A DNA stretch of 5,889 nt from Rhodobacteraceae bacterium UBA3069 (GTDB lineage: Bacteria; Pseudomonadota; Alphaproteobacteria; Rhodobacterales; Rhodobacteraceae): contig DFBX01000010.1 of assembly GCA_002366795.1 (NCBI GenBank), positions 1-5,889 on the forward strand, written 5' to 3'. Both the position numbers and the translations under genes were made by a program. Shown here piece by piece: positions 1 to 5,398 of this stretch; the stretch's first letter is position 1; every line of letters begins with the position of its first letter. The notes under the pieces were generated by a model. The model was not told the origin of the DNA and searched no databases. It saw only the letters and a program-made list of their open reading frames with translations.

Positions 1-163
1 TGCCTTGAGTGATTTGAAGAATGTTTCAACCATGGAATTGTCGTAACAATTGCCTTTTCCGCTCATCGATACCTCAAAGCCATGTTTGGACAGGCGCTTC
101 TGATAGTCGCCTGAACAATATTGCGACCCGCGATCCGTATGATGAATGCAGCCCTTACCAGGA
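1..163 (-). mobile_element. IS3-family transposase (OrfB) fragment, catalytic end
   Basis: Minus-strand translation, in the frame whose codons start at plus positions 1, 4, 7 and so on, gives PGKGCIHHTDRGSQY, then SMSGKGNCYDNSMVETFF and SLKA at the window edge. These are the rve/DDE signatures of IS3-family OrfB. The second catalytic Asp (HHTDRG) is at plus 133-135 and the Glu (MVETFF) at plus 25-27, a spacing of 35 residues, so this is the D-35-E arrangement. The protein would catalyse strand transfer for the element. Upstream of the second Asp the reading frame stops resembling a transposase at about 160-165, where the WYL gene sequence begins. The first catalytic Asp and all of OrfA are therefore missing and the copy is dead on this side. 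The other end runs out of the window. The IS3 subgroup cannot be fixed from this piece. Confidence 0.9.
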
Positions 164-422
164 CCCCGAACAATACGGTGAAGTCGTGTGGCGCTTCGCC
201 GCCGAGGCCGCAGAGCGCGCCGCCGAGTTCCGTTTTCACCCCACTCAAACTGTCGAACCACAAGACGACGGCAGTTTGATCGTCAGGTTTCAAGCTTCAG
301 GCTGGCTGGAAATGGCGTGGCATCTCTATCAATGGGGCGACAAGGTGGAAGTCTTGATGCCCGAAGGTCTCCGCGTTTTGGTGGCGGGCCATCAGAGGTC
401 GGATTTCGACGCTCTGCCTTGA
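162..422 (+). pseudogene. WYL-domain transcriptional regulator, C-terminal (WCX) remnant
   Basis: About 86 codons beginning DPEQYGEVVWRFAAEAAE and ending HQRSDFDALP match the WCX region that closes WYL-domain regulators. It shows the V-x-W/L-R-F strand, the FHPTQ element, DGSLIVRF, the EMAWHLYQWGD helix and the VEVLMPEGLR motif before the end. Such proteins are normally about 300 residues, with an N-terminal helix-turn-helix and a central WYL ligand-sensing domain. Both are absent here because the IS3 fragment starts at about position 160. An ATG at 21 keeps the frame open, but it lies in IS sequence read on the wrong strand, so it is not a genuine start. The fragment is co-directional with the HEPN gene 22 bases downstream, which suggests the original regulator and HEPN protein were one transcription unit. 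Without its DNA-binding domain it cannot act as a normal regulator. Confidence 0.82.
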
Positions 423-444
423 TCATTTTGAATAGGAATTAACG

Positions 445-1110
445 ATGAAAAATAGCCTCGACCATGCGACACTGAAGGCAAAACAACGCGCCATTCGTGA
501 CGACTTTCCCGAAACCATGGGGCTGCGTGCCCATCGTGCCATCAGTTGGATCGGTCGCGCAGAGGCTTGTAGCGATGATGACGATGCCCGCTTCATTTTC
601 CTCTGGATTGCTTTCAACGCCGCCTATGCCGACGAGCAGGAATTCCAGACTGCGGCCTCGGGTGAACGCGCCGCTTTTGTCGACTACTTCGGGAGGCTTG
701 TCGCTTTGGATAATGAGCGGCGCATTTACATGGCGCTCTGGCAGCGGTTCTCGGGGCCGGTTCGGATGCTTATGGAAAACCGCTATGTTTTCAATCCGTT
801 CTGGCAGCACCACAACGGAATCGATGGTTTCGAGGATTGGGAGGACCGCTTCAAGGCTTCTGCCAGATCCTTCGCGCAGTCGTTTCAGGCCGGTGACACA
901 GCGCGTGTTCTGAGCTTTGTCTTCGACCGGCTCTACGTTCTACGCAACCAGCTTGTTCACGGCGGTTCGACCTGGAATAGCGGAGTAAACCGAGCGCAGG
1001 TTCGGGATGGCGCAGAAATTCTCGGTTTTCTGATGCCTGTGTTCGTCGACATCATGATGGAAAATCCCAATGAAAACTGGGGCCAACCGTTCTATCCAGT
1101 CGTCGAATGA
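445..1110 (+). CDS. HEPN-type protein, putative RNase/toxin-like
   Basis: This is an intact 221-residue protein with an AGGA ribosome-binding site (434-437) seven bases before the ATG at 445. It appears all-helical. One helix near residues 50-61 reads FIFLWIAFNAAYA. A later helix near residues 161-173 reads DRLYVLRNQLVHGG and contains R167-N-x3-H172, the R-x4-6-H signature of the HEPN superfamily, with the usual polar residue after Arg. It is followed by a helix (GAEILGFLMPVFVDIMM). HEPN proteins are often metal-independent RNases in toxin-antitoxin, CRISPR and abortive-infection systems, but some are only binding modules. Nothing here proves catalysis. No signal peptide is visible, so it is cytoplasmic. 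The WYL remnant upstream was probably its regulator. No nucleotidyltransferase or other antitoxin partner is visible. HEPN membership is likely; the biological role is open. Confidence 0.75.
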   Translation: MKNSLDHATLKAKQRAIRDDFPETMGLRAHRAISWIGRAEACSDDDDARFIFLWIAFNAAYADEQEFQTAASGERAAFVDYFGRLVALDNERRIYMALWQRFSGPVRMLMENRYVFNPFWQHHNGIDGFEDWEDRFKASARSFAQSFQAGDTARVLSFVFDRLYVLRNQLVHGGSTWNSGVNRAQVRDGAEILGFLMPVFVDIMMENPNENWGQPFYPVVE

Positions 1111-1123
1111 GTGCGGGTTCAGA

Positions 1124-1136
1124 TGTCGGTCCGACA
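1124..1136. other. Short inverted repeat between convergent genes
   Basis: TGTCGG-T-CCGACA lies in the 29-base gap between the end of the HEPN gene and the end of the o-spanin gene. It is followed by no T-run on either strand, so it is at best a weak bidirectional terminator. The gap also marks the left boundary between host-like DNA and the prophage remnant; no direct repeat is obvious there. Confidence 0.25.
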
Positions 1137-1139
1137 GGC

Positions 1140-1397
1140 TCAAATTGACGTGCAAACCCGAGCCTGCTCCCGCATCACCGCATAGTCGCCCATCATCTCG
1201 GCGACGGCTGATCCATCAGGCAAAAGTGCCAATTCCTCAGCTGCCCGCGCCTGAAACTCCCGACTGTATTCCACGACCGGCGGACATGCCGATACGCCGT
1301 TCGCATCAAAACCCGCCGTCGCGCAGCCGGTCAACCAGTTCGCCCCGATCACGAGGACGGCGAGCCGCAGCCTCAAGCATCCGGCGTTGGATTTCAT
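1140..1397 (-). CDS. Probable o-spanin (Rz1-like) outer-membrane lipoprotein
   Basis: This 85-residue protein starts with MKSNAGCLRLRLAVLVIG and has the lipobox L-T-G-C with Cys25, so it should be exported and lipidated. The mature part contains SACPPVVEYS, then a helical stretch ending DYAVMREQARVC. The start at 1397 has a good ribosome-binding site (GGAGAAAGCC before ATG); a longer reading frame extending upstream to 1559 overlaps the previous gene and is not needed. Its first 92 bases lie within the upstream spanin gene in another frame, the arrangement typical of Rz/Rz1 pairs. In phages the o-spanin joins the i-spanin across the periplasm and disrupts the outer membrane at the final lysis step. 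Lipidation and overlap are seen; the spanin role is inferred from architecture, since these proteins diverge greatly. Confidence 0.72.
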   Translation of the reverse strand: MKSNAGCLRLRLAVLVIGANWLTGCATAGFDANGVSACPPVVEYSREFQARAAEELALLPDGSAVAEMMGDYAVMREQARVCTSI

Positions 1398-1563
1398 TGG
1401 CTTTCTCCGTTGTCTCGAGGCGTTCGATGAGCCGACCTGTTCGCTCTCCGGCGCGGCGTAGCAACAGCAGGAACAAATTGATGGTGAGGGCGATCGCACC
1501 ATAGCGCAGTGCGGCCCGCATCCACGGGCTTGCGGCGATCCCACCGAGCAAAGTGGCAATCAT
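1306..1563 (-). CDS. Probable i-spanin (Rz-like) or small holin-like membrane protein
   Basis: This is an 85-residue protein starting MIATLLGGIAASPWM. There is one membrane segment at about residues 19-35 (RYGAIALTINLFLLLL), then a long charged helix (about 36-80) with heptad-like spacing (RTGRLIERLETTEKANEIQR), which fits a single-span inner-membrane protein with a periplasmic coiled coil. Its ATG overlaps the stop codon of the endolysin remnant (ATGA, 1560-1563), so the two were translationally coupled. Its 3' 92 bases overlap the lipoprotein gene out of frame. This position and topology are those of the Rz-type i-spanin. A holin is the alternative, but the extended coiled coil and the nested lipoprotein favour a spanin. 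The gene appears intact although the endolysin before it is broken. Confidence 0.7.
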   Translation of the reverse strand: MIATLLGGIAASPWMRAALRYGAIALTINLFLLLLRRAGERTGRLIERLETTEKANEIQRRMLEAAARRPRDRGELVDRLRDGGF

Positions 1564-1915
1564 CGTTGCCCCCGCTTCCAGTCGTTGAGCCGCGCGAAAA
1601 CCGTGACCGCGATGCCCGCCAACGCCACGGCGATGAAAACCCATCGCAGTGTGTCGAGGTAAGGCACCAGCGGCAGGACGGCGGTTTGGGTTTCGGCCAG
1701 CACGTTTTGCGCTACCTCGACCCCTGCCGCGCCCAAGGTGGCCACTCCCGCCGCCCCGCCACCTTTCATGGTGCGACTTTGAGCCAGAACCTCGCGCACA
1801 GGCGCAGTGTCCTCTGCAAATGCCGTCGCCCGGACCGGGAAGCGTTCGCCCCATTGGCGGGCGGGTCCAAGATCGACATGCATGAACCCCGAACGAGGGT
1901 AGAAGCCGAAGGGTA
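1560..1915 (-). pseudogene. M15-type endolysin, C-terminal remnant with membrane anchor
   Basis: The genuine reading begins near GFYPRSGFMHVDLGPARQW, which matches the last zinc-ligand segment (H-x-D-x-G, then R-x-W) of M15_3/DUF882-type D,D- or L,D-peptidases used as phage endolysins. It is followed by a Gly/Ala-rich linker, a helix (AQNVLAETQTAVLPLVPYL), a membrane segment (LRWVFIAVALAGIAVTVFARL) and a basic tail, ending at a TGA that overlaps the next ATG. The N-terminal part carrying the first His and Asp zinc ligands is missing. An in-frame ATG at 1973 gives a 137-residue open frame, but its first ~20 residues are DUF2190 sequence read out of frame. It should therefore be enzymatically dead. 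The surviving C-terminal membrane span suggests the intact protein was membrane-tethered. The junction lies at about 1908-1920. Confidence 0.7.
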
Positions 1916-2166
1916 TTTGCCGTGGCGGTCTTGGTGGCTTCCTTGTTTGTGTTGTCCCAATAGACCTTTTCACCTGCGGACCAGGCCTAGGACGCGACCT
2001 TCGTCAGATCGAAGACACCGATCAGCGCGACCTCAAGCGTCTCCGCGTCGGCGGCATCCCCGGCGGCCACGCCGAAGATGGAACCGACAAGCAGGCCGTC
2101 GCCGGATGTGACCGAATACGGCGCGGTCAGGGTAATTGTGTTGCCGGGTTGGACGTAGTTTTTCAT
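1915..2166 (-). pseudogene. DUF2190-type capsid-associated protein, interrupted by a stop and 3'-truncated
   Basis: From the ATG at 2166-2164, with AAAGGA upstream, the frame reads MKNYVQPGNTITLTAPY, then GDGLLVGSIFGVAAGD and LEVALIGVFDLTKVAS. A TAG stop follows at 1989-1987, after 59 residues. Reading past it gives AWSAGEKVYWDNTNKEATKT in the same frame, which continues the family pattern (a Q/K/E codon probably mutated to TAG). DUF2190 proteins are small (about 105-115 residue) phage proteins encoded next to the major capsid gene and are thought to decorate or stabilise the head. Here the last ~25 codons are lost where sequence switches to the endolysin remnant at about 1908-1920. The gene thus carries both a nonsense mutation and a deletion and is non-functional. 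The upstream neighbour is the capsid 3' end, as expected. Confidence 0.8.
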
Positions 2167-2189
2167 TGCGGGATCCTTTGCAAAAGGGA

Positions 2190-2215
2190 ACGGGCGGCCC
2201 GAATGGACCGCCCGT
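2190..2215 (-). terminator. 8-bp GC hairpin between capsid and DUF2190 genes
   Basis: ACGGGCGG (2190-2197) pairs perfectly with CCGCCCGT (2208-2215) around a 10-base loop. On the minus strand it lies between the capsid stop (2245) and the DUF2190 start (2166), and is followed by TCCCTTTTG, so it resembles a leaky terminator or processing signal that would set the ratio of capsid to decoration protein. The T-tract is short and offset, so it may only be an mRNA-stability structure. A run of A on the plus-strand side argues against termination in that direction. Confidence 0.4.
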
Positions 2216-2244
2216 AAAAAATCAGATGTCAGGGTTGGCGCGAT

Positions 2245-2372
2245 TTACGCGCCCGGGTTCTTGTAGAGGCCGCGCCAGTCGATGGCCTTGGCGCCGAAGT
2301 CGAGGCGGCACTTGATCTCGACGCCGTCCACGTCGAAGCCGTTGTGCGTCTCGATGTAGGCGCCCTTCGATC
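2245..2372 (-). pseudogene. Major capsid protein, C-terminal remnant
   Basis: In a minus frame different from that of the terminase, the sequence reads GAYIETHNGFDVDGVEIKCR, then LDFGAKAIDWRGLYKNPGA and a TAA stop at 2247-2245. It resembles the closing segment of phage major head proteins, including those encoded with a ClpP-like prohead protease, and its place directly before a DUF2190 gene supports this. Only about 40 codons remain. The junction with the terminase lies around 2362-2372, near the TCGAAGGGC sequence. The terminase frame runs through this stretch out of phase and gives an arginine-rich nonsense tail ending at 2222. The identification rests on a short segment plus synteny. Confidence 0.65.
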
Positions 2373-3646
2373 ACGATATGATCGACGAGCCAGCTTTCCA
2401 GCCCACGGCCCCAAGCCCAGACATCGACCTCGATCCGGTCTTTCTGGACATCCGCGCCTGCGGTCAGGAACAGCCCGCCCGCAGGCACAATGCCCGGTTT
2501 CCAGCGTTCCCGCTGGTCGTAGAGCCGCTGCCAGTCCGGTGCTTCGCCGGTTTCGACCCATGTTTCGCCGAGGATCGTATTTCGGAATGCCTTGATTGCC
2601 TCGTCGGACCCTTGAGCCGCGTCCCAGGCCCGTACGATCCGCTCCCAGCTCAGCCAGCCAATGGGCGAATAGAGCGCCGAGAGGTGATAGCCGACGGTAC
2701 CGGGGTCGGCGGCCGTGGCGGTCGCCCGCCATTCGCCGCATTCTAGCATCGTCGTCTTCTGGTGCTCCGCGATGGGCGTCTCGCAGCCCTCGCAGTGATA
2801 TTCTGCCGTCTCCGGCCGACCCTTTTGCCAGCGCAGACGCTCGAACTTCAGCCACTGCTCCTGTCCGCAATTCGGACATGGCACGAAGAACCGGCGCTGG
2901 TCGCTCGCCTCGAATTCTCGCTCGATCCGGGAGAGCCCCCGAATTGTCGGCGTTGAGACCAAGAAGACCTTGCGCCTATGGGCAAATGTCAGTGACCGCG
3001 CCTCGGCCAACGTGACAGGATCGCCTTCCTCGTCGGCAGAGGCCGGATAAGCGTCGACCTCATCGAGGAAGATGTAGCGCGCCGGGGTCGAGCGGAGCCC
3101 GACCGCCGAGTTCGCGCCCGTCATGATCAGGATGCCGCCCGCGAATTCCTTGGACAGCATGGTGTTGCCCGCATCGCGCGAGCGCGCCGGTTTGACCCGA
3201 TCGCGAAGCTCCGGGCTCTCGTCAATCAGAGGATCGATCCGCTGCCGCGAGTTGCGTTTCGCCAATTCCACCGTTGGCTGGACCGCCAGCATGGGCCCCG
3301 GCGCCTGGTCGATCGCGAAGCCAATCCAGTTGTTGCCCGCTTCGGTCGCACCGACCTGCGCCGCCTTCATGAACACGATCCGCTGTGTCGGATCACCCGG
3401 GCTCAGCCGATCCATGATCTCGCCCATATAGGGCGTGCGCGCCGTGCGATACCGGCCCGGTTCGGCCGACGCGCGGCCCGACAGCATCCTGTGCCGATCT
3501 GCCCATTCCGACAGGGTCAGGTCCGCATCCGGCGTGAGGCCCGCGCCCCAGGCGCGCAAGATCTCCGCCGCACCGTCAAACTCAAATGCTTCGTCACCGG
3601 AGATCAGGTTTGACCTCGGCAAGATCGTCGAGTTGGGCACGGACAT
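2363..3646 (-). pseudogene. Phage terminase large subunit (GpA family), truncated in the nuclease domain
   Basis: About 428 genuine residues of a lambda GpA-type packaging motor, normally about 600-700 residues. Visible parts: an N-terminal region with LTLSEWADRHRMLSG (residues 44-57); a Walker A-like loop KAAQVGATEA (94-103); Walker B YIFLDEVDAYP (191-201); coupling motif FLVSTPT (228-234); a zinc-binding pair CPNC (257-260) and CEGC (285-288); and the start of the nuclease domain, LTAGADVQKDRIEVDVWAWG (394-413), with its first acidic residue. After HIVIEG (about 423-428) the frame enters capsid-gene DNA out of phase and ends in a basic tail at 2222. The remaining nuclease acidic residues are lost, so it cannot cleave concatemers. 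The start is uncertain: the ATG at 3646 overlaps terS by 53 bases, while a TTG at about 3559 would not overlap. Confidence 0.9.
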
Positions 3647-4154
3647 GTTTCTCCAGAACCTTCTGCATCGCGGCGGGTTCGACGCCCAGATCAGCCGCCA
3701 TCAACGCCGCCGCGCGGGCGGGCCAGTTAACCCAGACATCGCGCTCCTGCCGCGCCAGCCGAAACACCAGCGACAGCGCACGCGCCCGGTCGATCAACTC
3801 GCCCTTGAGCTTTTGCAGTCGGATGCGGCGTTCCTGCGCCTTCAGCACCTCATTCGCGGTCTTGGCCTGCAGAAACGTGGTGCCACTGCCGACCGGCGGT
3901 GCCGCCAGCCCCTGTTCACGGAGCGTTTCGCCCACGGCGGAGACCGCCGCCTCTGGGACGGGCTTGAGTTTCGGATGCTGCGCTTTGCGGGTCTTGGACG
4001 GATCCGTGGCTTGAGCGCGCAAGGCATCGCTGGCCACCGCGTCGATGCTGCCATCGCCGTGCAGCACCAGCCGCCCTGTCGCCTTGGCCTTCTGGATCGC
4101 ACCGCGCGAGAGGCCGACGCGGGCGGCATACTGGCGCTCGCTCAGCCCCTCCAT
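3594..4154 (-). CDS. Phage terminase small subunit (Nu1/DUF1441-like)
   Basis: This is an intact 186-residue protein. The ATG at 4154 follows a good ribosome-binding site (GGAGAG, six bases upstream). The N-terminus (LSERQYAARVGLSRGAIQKA, residues 4-23) is a helix-turn-helix followed by GRLVLHGDGSIDAVASDA, the winged-helix layout of lambda Nu1-type packaging subunits. Next come a Pro/Ala-rich linker and a basic helical oligomerisation region (EVLKAQERRIRLQKLKGELI, about residues 101-120), then a C-terminal helix region that should bind TerL. TerS recognises the packaging site and recruits TerL. It is the only complete packaging gene left, so it could still bind DNA but has no working partner. 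The terL frame overlaps its 3' end. Identity is supported by the HTH, the size and the position immediately before terL. Confidence 0.85.
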   Translation of the reverse strand: MEGLSERQYAARVGLSRGAIQKAKATGRLVLHGDGSIDAVASDALRAQATDPSKTRKAQHPKLKPVPEAAVSAVGETLREQGLAAPPVGSGTTFLQAKTANEVLKAQERRIRLQKLKGELIDRARALSLVFRLARQERDVWVNWPARAAALMAADLGVEPAAMQKVLEKHVRAQLDDLAEVKPDLR

Positions 4155-4265
4155 TGCGCTCTCCGATTATCATTCAAAATCATGTGCTTATGTAGTTGAT
4201 ATGCCTCCCCACGAGAGCGAACGTGATCCTACGAAAACGATGCAACTCACCACGGAGCCGCCACG
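4155..4265. promoter_or_regulatory. Divergent intergenic region, AT-rich core
   Basis: This gap lies between terS (leftward) and the small plus-strand gene at 4266. The stretch 4168-4199 is clearly AT-richer than its surroundings. On the minus strand GATAAT lies just upstream of the terS ribosome-binding site, and TTGATATG lies on the plus strand. Both resemble -10 elements, but no well-spaced -35 partner is convincing on either strand. Promoters in both directions are expected from the gene arrangement; their exact positions are not resolved. Confidence 0.35.
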
Positions 4266-4535
4266 ATGACCCGCCTGAACCCGATCACCACACCCCGCCA
4301 CCAACTGCGCGCCGAGAAGGCCGCGCGGAACAAGGAGGCAGCGCTCAACGCCTTCGTCGGAAAAAAAGCCGAGATCGACGTGATGTTGGCCAGACTTCAG
4401 GGGCTGAGCGACGATCACTTTAACGCCGACCCCGACGAGGTGAATTGGGGCCATGTCGGCACGCTTGAGCATTACGCCAGCCTCCTGAAGCGCATCACCG
4501 ACAGCGCTTTCAGCGAGGGTGAGCACGCGGAATGA
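4266..4535 (+). CDS. Small hypothetical protein, 89 residues
   Basis: The ATG at 4266 is preceded by GGAG (nine-base spacing). The protein begins MTRLNPITTPRHQLRAEKAA, is helical and charged, and contains EIDVMLARLQGLSDDHFNAD and NWGHVGTLEHYASLLKRI. No signal peptide or membrane span is visible and no catalytic motif is recognised. It has strong coding character (GC-rich third positions, compact helical composition). Its stop overlaps the start of the next gene (ATGA at 4532-4535), so the two are translationally coupled and probably act together. It is divergent from terS, so it may be an accessory gene of the element rather than a structural phage gene. Function is unknown. Confidence 0.72.
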   Translation: MTRLNPITTPRHQLRAEKAARNKEAALNAFVGKKAEIDVMLARLQGLSDDHFNADPDEVNWGHVGTLEHYASLLKRITDSAFSEGEHAE

Positions 4536-4768
4536 CCGGAGCCAGCGCCATGGAAACCAGCACCATCCGATTGCCGATCCGCAAGCTGCCCGATCACTTC
4601 GACAGAAGCCGTATCACCACGGTCCTCGACGAGATCGAATGCGCATTGATGGACGAAGGCGGTGTTTACGGGCGCGGCCATGCCGACAGCATGACTATCA
4701 CCATCGAAGTTCCGACCGATCAGTTGATCAATGCAGCCGCCTGTCTGAAAGACCTCGGCCTGATCTGA
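4532..4768 (+). CDS. Small hypothetical protein, 78 residues, coupled to the upstream gene
   Basis: The ATG at 4532 overlaps the previous stop; a second in-frame ATG at 4550 is a possible alternative start. The protein contains IRLPIRKLPDHFDRSRITTV, then DEIECALMDEGGVYGRGHAD, SMTITIEVPTDQLINAAACL and the end KDLGLI. The predicted pattern is helix, loop, beta strand, helix, suggesting a small alpha/beta cytoplasmic protein. The acidic residues DE and D/E near Cys36 do not form a motif I recognise. Coupling with the 89-residue protein suggests a two-gene unit with a common job. Function is unknown. Confidence 0.7.
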   Translation: MTGASAMETSTIRLPIRKLPDHFDRSRITTVLDEIECALMDEGGVYGRGHADSMTITIEVPTDQLINAAACLKDLGLI

Positions 4769-4789
4769 ACCGCGCGACCGCGCAAACCT

Positions 4790-4807
4790 GCCCCGCACCT
4801 GCGGGGC
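4790..4807 (+). terminator. GC-rich hairpin after the small gene pair
   Basis: GCCCCGC (4790-4796) pairs perfectly with GCGGGGC (4801-4807) around the loop ACCT, 22 bases after the stop of the 78-residue gene. The stem is strong, but the following bases (TCGCCATGTTTCG) have no T-run, so it may be a Rho-dependent or 3'-end-protecting structure rather than a classical intrinsic terminator. Confidence 0.4.
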
Positions 4808-4812
4808 TCGCC

Positions 4813-4971
4813 ATGTTTCGCTACTACAAGGGCTGCGTAGTCGCGAGCTTTTATGATCTGCGCCGGTGTGAAAGACATTTGTTAGGGACCTCTCGTCGTG
4901 AGGTCAGGACATCCGTCCGAAAAAGTTATCCACAGGCAGGTCGACTGAAAAAAATGTTTGAGGGGCACTGA
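4813..4971 (+). CDS. Doubtful small reading frame, 52 residues
   Basis: ATG at 4813 opens a frame beginning MFRYYKGCVVASFYDLRRC and ending KKMFEGH, highly basic, with no clear ribosome-binding site (the preceding bases form the 3' arm of the GC hairpin). It is open from further upstream (4519) only because it shadows the two small genes in another frame. No family is recognised. It could be the start of a decayed gene or chance. It also contains a consensus DnaA box. Confidence 0.22.
   Translation: MFRYYKGCVVASFYDLRRCERHLLGTSRREVRTSVRKSYPQAGRLKKMFEGH
4926..4934 (+). other. Consensus DnaA-box sequence (single)
   Basis: TTATCCACA matches the E. coli-type DnaA box exactly, preceded by AAAAAG. 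No second box, iterons or replication-initiator gene is visible nearby, so an origin cannot be claimed; the match may be fortuitous. Confidence 0.3.
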
Positions 4972-5142
4972 CGTTGAAGTGAATTGGACCTTCACAGCCG
5001 ATCGAGTCACCGGTGGTGAGCGCATCAGCGTCATTCCTATTGTTGCGCCGATGCCGGCGCGATCGGATCGAAAGGCAGTAGTGCAGCGTAAAATATCTGC
5101 ATTTTCTTGTCATGCTACCTGAAGATGTTTCACAGGTTCTGA
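4972..5142. other. No convincing gene
   Basis: A GTG at 4979 opens 47 residues (VNWTFTADRVTGGERISVIP and onward) ending at 5122, and an ATG at 5112 opens 13 residues ending at 5153. Neither has a good ribosome-binding site. A TCACC-GGT-GGTGA inverted repeat (5008-5020) is short. The stretch reads like decayed coding DNA leading into the fragment at 5143. Confidence 0.35.
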
Positions 5143-5349
5143 CGGCCTCGTGACTTCGGTGGCACCGCGATCACCCCGCCGATCGAGGTCACGGATTATG
5201 GCGGTTACTTTGCAGCACAGCAGGTGATCAAAGATCTTTTGGATGTGCTGCCGCTTTGTGCAGACTGCAAGTTGAACCTGGTAAACCACGTCCTTTCGAC
5301 AATCGATGCGCACATGGAACAGCTCGAACGCCTGTTGCCGATGGGCTAA
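5143..5349 (+). pseudogene. Protein-like fragment without a start codon
   Basis: Between a TGA at 5140-5142 and a TAA at 5347-5349 the plus strand encodes 68 residues, including TAITPPIEVTDYGGYFAAQQ, VIKDLLDVLPLCADCKLNLV and ending AHMEQLERLLPMG. The amphipathic helical composition, acidic/hydrophobic balance and a CxxC (LCADCK) look like real protein. There is no ATG before residue 58 and no good GTG start. A one-base slip near 5150 would join it to the peptide MLPEDVSQVLTAS that starts at 5112, which suggests a frameshifted small gene. The longer minus-strand frame over the same bases (5110-5442) has an arginine/histidine-rich composition and looks like its shadow. No family is recognised. 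Confidence 0.4.
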
Positions 5350-5373
5350 GGCGTTCGGCGAGACAAAAGCTTG

Positions 5374-5398
5374 TCCGGATCGACCTCGACGATCCGGA
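5374..5398. repeat. 9-bp perfect inverted repeat
   Basis: TCCGGATCG (5374-5382) and CGATCCGGA (5390-5398) flank the loop ACCTCGA. It lies 24 bases after the TAA of the 68-residue fragment and 12 bases before a TCTTTTT run on the plus strand. It may be a terminator of that lost gene (the T-run is too far for a classical one) or a protein-binding palindrome. Confidence 0.4.

Noticed and set aside
21..161. N-terminal part of an apparent 133-residue plus-strand protein starting at 21
   Set aside because: These bases encode the IS3 transposase on the other strand; only the sequence after about 162 belongs to the WYL gene.
1398..1559. Longer N-terminus for the lipoprotein, starting at 1559
   Set aside because: The extension is read within the upstream membrane-protein gene, is Cys/Ser/Pro rich, and hides the signal peptide. 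The ATG at 1397 has a good ribosome-binding site and places the lipobox correctly.
1564..1854. Long N-terminal extension of the i-spanin frame, starting at 1854
   Set aside because: It is Gly/Arg/His-rich shadow of the endolysin remnant; the ATG at 1563 is coupled to the endolysin stop.
2229..2879. 216-residue minus-strand arginine-rich reading frame
   Set aside because: It is an off-frame shadow of the terminase gene with biased Arg/Gly composition.
2222..4154. Gene transfer agent cluster
   Set aside because: The terminase is GpA-like with a zinc-binding pair, and the neighbours are a lysis cassette and DUF2190, unlike the Rhodobacter-type gene transfer agent layout. An ordinary prophage remnant fits better.
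3435..4199. 254-residue plus-strand open frame opposite terS/terL
   Set aside because: It is antisense to two recognised phage genes, with Arg/Gln-rich composition typical of GC-rich shadows.
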